From positions 1 through 9,134 of the forward strand of contig JAFVYT010000036.1 in NCBI GenBank assembly GCA_017508505.1: 9,134 nucleotides of DNA. Direction: 5' to 3'. A program made the position numbers and the translations under genes. Positions 6,423 to 9,134 of this stretch are shown in pieces. How positions within the stretch are numbered: the stretch's first letter is position 1; each line of letters begins with the position of its first letter. The stretch is from Clostridia bacterium (GTDB lineage: Bacteria > Bacillota_A > Clostridia > Oscillospirales > SIG627). The notes under the pieces are model-generated. The model had not been told where the DNA came from. It saw only the letters and a list, made by a program, of their open reading frames with translations, and did no database searches.

Positions 6423-7327
6423 TGAGAAGCTTTTCTGAGTGGAGAGAGCTGATGCCCGATCCGTCGTCGGTCGACTCCCACGTACACACGCACCTTTGCG
6501 ACGGAGCGGCGGATATGACGGTGGACGCCATCGCCGAGGCCGCTGAGAGAGTCGGGCTTTCCTCGGTCATTCTGACCCCTCATTTCCACATTCTGCTGGA
6601 GGATGAGACCGAGCGGCTTTATGAAAACAGCCGAGAGGAGATCTTACTTGCTCTGCGCGAGGAGATCGACCGATACGAAAAAGAGGGTGGCTCCGTCAGG
6701 ATCTTTCTGTCCACCGAGGCTGACATCATAAACGAAGAGGGAGATTTAAGCCTGAGGCTTTCTCCGGAGGCGGAGCGTGCCTTGGACTTTATCACTCCGA
6801 CTCTGAATTTTCATCCCCTTTTGCCCCTAAAATTTGTACATTTAAGCTACGGAAGGGACATCAATGCCCTTCACGACAGCGGAGAATTCGCCACCGCCGC
6901 CGAAGCGGTGGGCGGAACGGCGCATCTTTTAAGAACGGAGTGGGAGATTCGGGGACGTGCCGTCTCCCGTTCTCCCTACCCCGCAATGGCAGGACACGTA
7001 TTTGCTCCTTGCAGCAAGCACCCCGACCGCTTCGCTTGGTTTAATCCTCAAGAGGAGCAGCTCCCCAAGATGCTGAGGGCTGCCGAGGACTTCCTTGCGA
7101 TCTGTCAAAAAACGGGAGCGGCGGTGGATCTTGCGGGGGTTCATCTCAAGGGTGGGATCACCCCGAAGGAAAAGAGCCTCCAAAACGGCTTTCTGACCGA
7201 GTTTCAGTCTGAGTTCATCCGTCTTTGCAGGCGGTATGAGGTTTCTTGTTATTACGGCTCCGATGCACATCGACTTACGAAGGTCGGCGCAGAGCGGGAA
7301 TATTACCGCGAGGTGCTCGGGCTATAA
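6422..7327 (+). CDS. PHP-domain hydrolase, divergent (second of tandem pair)
   Basis: The 301-residue protein has PHP motifs in order: DSHVHTH at 18-24 (H20, H22), LTPHFH at 51-56 (H54), STEADI at 97-102 (E99), a likely ligand H131 in LNFHP, H192 in AGHVF, and GSDAH at 279-283 (D281, H283). It is about 40 residues longer than its neighbour, mainly through a longer stretch between H131 and H192, and the two sequences differ clearly outside the motifs. Its ATG overlaps the upstream stop by one base (TGATG), so the two proteins are probably made in equal amounts and could act on successive substrates or form a complex. It ends the operon, and a strong terminator follows 12 bp after the stop. Substrate and partner are unknown. 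No signal peptide is seen, so it should be cytoplasmic. Confidence 0.87.
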   Translation: MRSFSEWRELMPDPSSVDSHVHTHLCDGAADMTVDAIAEAAERVGLSSVILTPHFHILLEDETERLYENSREEILLALREEIDRYEKEGGSVRIFLSTEADIINEEGDLSLRLSPEAERALDFITPTLNFHPLLPLKFVHLSYGRDINALHDSGEFATAAEAVGGTAHLLRTEWEIRGRAVSRSPYPAMAGHVFAPCSKHPDRFAWFNPQEEQLPKMLRAAEDFLAICQKTGAAVDLAGVHLKGGITPKEKSLQNGFLTEFQSEFIRLCRRYEVSCYYGSDAHRLTKVGAEREYYREVLGL

Positions 7328-7339
7328 AAATCGGCAAAG

Positions 7340-7376
7340 AAAAAAGCGTTGCTTTTGCAACGCTTTTTTGTTTTTC
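7340..7376. terminator. Symmetric terminator between convergent operon and lipoprotein gene
   Basis: A perfect 13-bp stem (7340-7352 and 7357-7369) with a TTTT loop has six A residues on one side and six T residues on the other, so it can act on both strands. More T residues follow at 7371-7375. It lies 12 bp after the stop of the second PHP gene and 10 bp from the stop of the convergent lipoprotein gene, serving both. Confidence 0.93.
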
Positions 7377-7379
7377 CTT

Positions 7380-8477
7380 TTATTTTGCGGCGGGAACGCT
7401 CCAAGGATTTTCCAACGTGTAGTTGGCCGTTTCCTTAATGACCGCCTTCAATTCGTCCGTGAGGACCAGATCGCCCAAGGACTGATAGTGGCTCTGGCGA
7501 GCCTTGGCGGGCACCTTATCCAGAAGCACCTCCTCGATGGGCTCCCCCGTGAACTGGGCGTAGAAGCAATAGGCGGCGAGGACGCGGCCGAAGTCGGAAA
7601 GGTGAGTATAGTCGCGGTAGAGGTCAAGCTGAGGCACGCCGAGCACCCAGTTGGCATATACGATACCGGTGCCGGTGCAGATGGTATGCACATAGGTCGG
7701 ATCGGTCAAAATGTGCTTCTTGACCGCCTCGACGTGGAGGGTATGCTGATTGACGGGGTCGAAGCCGTAATTCTGAATGAGACTCTCCTTGTGTCCTGCG
7801 GGGGGCTGACGCCACCAAGACTTATCAAAGAAGGCGGGATCGTTGGGGCTTGCCCAAGAGGTGTGCCAAGCGATGGAATGCTCGGTCTTCACGTTTTTGT
7901 GAATGTAATCCTCGATCTGTCTTCTGAATTCAAGCTGCAGGTCCTCGTGGAGCAGGTCCGATGCTCCCGCGGGGTTGAGGAAGATCACGTCCCAGGGCTC
8001 GTCCTTCAAAACTCTCTGCATCGTGCATTCCTCCTCGCGGACGTAGGCGGTGGTGGAGGTCTTATAGTAGTCGTAAACAGGCTTATTGTTTTTCAAGAAG
8101 CTCACGTGCTGAGACAGCTTGCAGCCGCTGTAGTAGAGGAAGCCGAGCATATAGCGACCCTCGAACTGCGCATCAAAAACACGTCCGAGCTGGAAAAACA
8201 CGTCGTTGGTATGGCTGTTTCCGATGATCAGGATCTTGGTGATCTTCTGCTCTGCGAGGCTCTGGGGGATCATCCCCTCGGGCTCGGTGTCGGTTTCCTC
8301 CTCCTTGGTGGAGGGATTCGGCTTGGGAGTGGGGGTAGCGTCGGGCGCGGTGGTCGCTACGGTAACGGTGCTCTCCTCCGTTTCCTCGGGAATGTTCAGC
8401 TTCGGCGCGGCACAGGAGGCCAGGAGCGGAAGGAGGGTGAAAGCACAGAGAAGGAGGGCAAGGATTCTTCTTTTCAC
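7380..8477 (-). CDS. DUF4886/SGNH-like lipoprotein
   Basis: The 365-residue protein begins with a lipoprotein signal: a KRR n-region, a hydrophobic core, and the lipobox LASC ending at Cys22. A linker rich in Thr, Pro and Glu follows (about 30-70), so the catalytic domain should sit outside the membrane. ILIIGNSHTND at 82-92 resembles the first block of DUF4886 and SGNH hydrolases with Ser88 as candidate nucleophile. DYTHLSDFG at 289-297 supplies the late Asp-x-x-His pair (D289, H292). These suggest an esterase or deacetylase acting on a surface or environmental glycan. The start codon is GTG at 8477 with AGAGGT (plus 8485-8490) about 7 nt upstream. It has its own promoter and is not part of the convergent operon, although an acetyl-removing enzyme near a glycosidase operon could be functionally related. 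The exact substrate is unknown. Confidence 0.82.
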   Translation of the reverse strand: MKRRILALLLCAFTLLPLLASCAAPKLNIPEETEESTVTVATTAPDATPTPKPNPSTKEEETDTEPEGMIPQSLAEQKITKILIIGNSHTNDVFFQLGRVFDAQFEGRYMLGFLYYSGCKLSQHVSFLKNNKPVYDYYKTSTTAYVREEECTMQRVLKDEPWDVIFLNPAGASDLLHEDLQLEFRRQIEDYIHKNVKTEHSIAWHTSWASPNDPAFFDKSWWRQPPAGHKESLIQNYGFDPVNQHTLHVEAVKKHILTDPTYVHTICTGTGIVYANWVLGVPQLDLYRDYTHLSDFGRVLAAYCFYAQFTGEPIEEVLLDKVPAKARQSHYQSLGDLVLTDELKAVIKETANYTLENPWSVPAAK

Positions 8478-8518
8478 TGTAAAAACCTCTTTTCAAATAG
8501 AATGGGCATCACATCGGC

Positions 8519-8547
8519 ATTGTATCACAGAATCGGAGAAAAGGCAA
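8519..8547 (-). promoter_or_regulatory. Sigma-A-type promoter of the lipoprotein gene
   Basis: On the minus strand TTGCCT (plus 8542-8547) and TACAAT (plus 8519-8524) are separated by exactly 17 bp, a good match to the housekeeping consensus TTGACA/TATAAT. Transcription would start about 35 bp before the GTG start codon of the lipoprotein gene. Confidence 0.75.
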
Positions 8548-8550
8548 CAC

Positions 8551-8570
8551 AAAAAACGGGCTTCCCCCTT
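8551..8570 (-). terminator. Possible weak terminator of the ZIP transporter gene
   Basis: Directly after the transporter's stop codon the minus strand reads a G-run, a short CCC complement and then six T residues. The stem is only about 3 to 4 GC pairs, extended by A-T pairs across a G-G mismatch, so it may be weak and allow some read-through into the lipoprotein gene. Confidence 0.35.
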
Positions 8571-9134
8571 TTATCCCAGCAAAACGTCGGTAACAAGCAT
8601 CACACAGAAGCCCGCAAGAAGCGCATAGGTCGCCCCACGCTGACTGCCGTGGGTATGGGTTTCGGGGATCATCTCATCGCTGATGACGTAGATCATCGTG
8701 CCACCCGCAAAGGCAAGGCCGAAGGGAAGAATGGCGGAGGAAACGGAAACCGCAAAAAAACCGAGGACGGTACCCAAGACCTCCACAAGCCCCGTTGCGG
8801 CGGCAATCAAAAAGGTGCGAACAGGCGAAACTCCTGCCGCCAGCATTGGCCCGATGATAACCATTCCCTCAGGAATGTTCTGCAGAGCAATGCCTCCCGC
8901 GATCACCAGCGCCTGCGCGGTGTCCCCGGAACCGAAGCTGACGCCTGCGGCGATGCCCTCCGGAAGATTGTGAATGGCAATAGCCGCCACAAAAAGGAGC
9001 ACCTTGCCAAGCTTTTTGTTGTGATGCTGCTCGGACTCCTTCCCCGCAAGGTGGTGCAGATGGGGCACCAATTTGTCGATCAGGTTCAGACAGATTGCAC
9101 CGGCGAAGATCCCCGTGACCGCATACAAAAGTCC
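8571..9134 (-). CDS. ZIP-family divalent metal transporter, GufA-like (5' end outside window)
   Basis: The frame is open through the window edge, so the N-terminus is missing; the visible 187 residues are about the last two-thirds to three-quarters of a typical bacterial ZIP protein. Membrane segments alternate with short loops. The visible-part motifs are HNLPEG at 55-60 (TM4) and QNIPEG at 85-90 (TM5), whose His, Gln and Glu residues line the metal site, and SDEMIPE at 152-158 (TM6). Gln instead of His at the second motif fits the GufA subgroup rather than ZupT. The loop at about 25-38 is rich in His (PHLHH and EQHH), typical of the cytoplasmic metal-sensing loop between TM3 and TM4. Zinc, or another divalent ion such as manganese or iron, is the likely cargo, taken up through the inner membrane. 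The TTG at 9128 is internal, not a start. Confidence 0.92.
   Translation of the reverse strand, partial: GLLYAVTGIFAGAICLNLIDKLVPHLHHLAGKESEQHHNKKLGKVLLFVAAIAIHNLPEGIAAGVSFGSGDTAQALVIAGGIALQNIPEGMVIIGPMLAAGVSPVRTFLIAAATGLVEVLGTVLGFFAVSVSSAILPFGLAFAGGTMIYVISDEMIPETHTHGSQRGATYALLAGFCVMLVTDVLLG

Noticed and set aside
9126..9128. TTG as start codon of the ZIP transporter
   Set aside because: The frame is open to the window edge, and starting here would lose the first membrane segments of the family, so the true start lies outside.

Overview
The window looks like chromosomal DNA from an uncultured, moderately GC-rich member of the Clostridia (Bacillota), most likely a gut-type bacterium. This is inferred from strong AGGAGG-type ribosome binding sites, AT-rich promoters between GC-rich genes, long stem plus poly-T terminators, and the mix of families (AraC regulator next to a carbohydrate operon, PHP phosphoesterases, a DUF4886 lipoprotein, a GufA-like ZIP transporter). 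No rRNA, tRNA, CRISPR array, transposase, phage gene or replication origin was seen.

Layout. (1) 1-348: the 3' end of a diacylglycerol kinase-type lipid kinase, closed by a strong terminator. (2) 349-616: non-coding, with two terminators flanking a structured stretch (about 441-560) made of nested inverted repeats, probably a dispersed intergenic repeat. (3) 617-1414, minus strand: an AraC-family regulator. (4) 1415-1523: a divergent, AT-rich promoter region with a 7-bp inverted repeat. (5) 1524-7327, plus strand: a compact six-gene operon, apparently under control of the AraC protein. It encodes a UlaG/YtkL-like metallo-beta-lactamase-fold hydrolase, an enolase-superfamily sugar-acid dehydratase, a cytoplasmic clan GH-A glycosidase, a short-chain dehydrogenase, and two PHP-domain phosphoesterases. 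Several junctions are ATGA or TGATG overlaps, and the operon ends at a symmetric terminator shared with the convergent gene. (6) 7380-8477, minus strand: a DUF4886/SGNH-like lipoprotein with its own good sigma-A promoter. (7) 8571-9134, minus strand: the 3' part of a ZIP-family divalent metal transporter, cut by the window edge.

How the genes may work together. The operon has enough enzyme types for an oxidative, non-phosphorylative sugar route: the glycosidase frees a sugar from an imported glycoside, the dehydrogenase oxidises it to a lactone, the MBL-fold enzyme opens the lactone, and the enolase-superfamily enzyme dehydrates the resulting sugar acid to a 2-keto-3-deoxy acid. The order of steps and the substrates are inference. 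No transporter, KDG-type kinase or aldolase is present in the window, and the role of the two PHP enzymes is unknown. The ordered pathway and the tandem PHP pair are the parts most worth following up.
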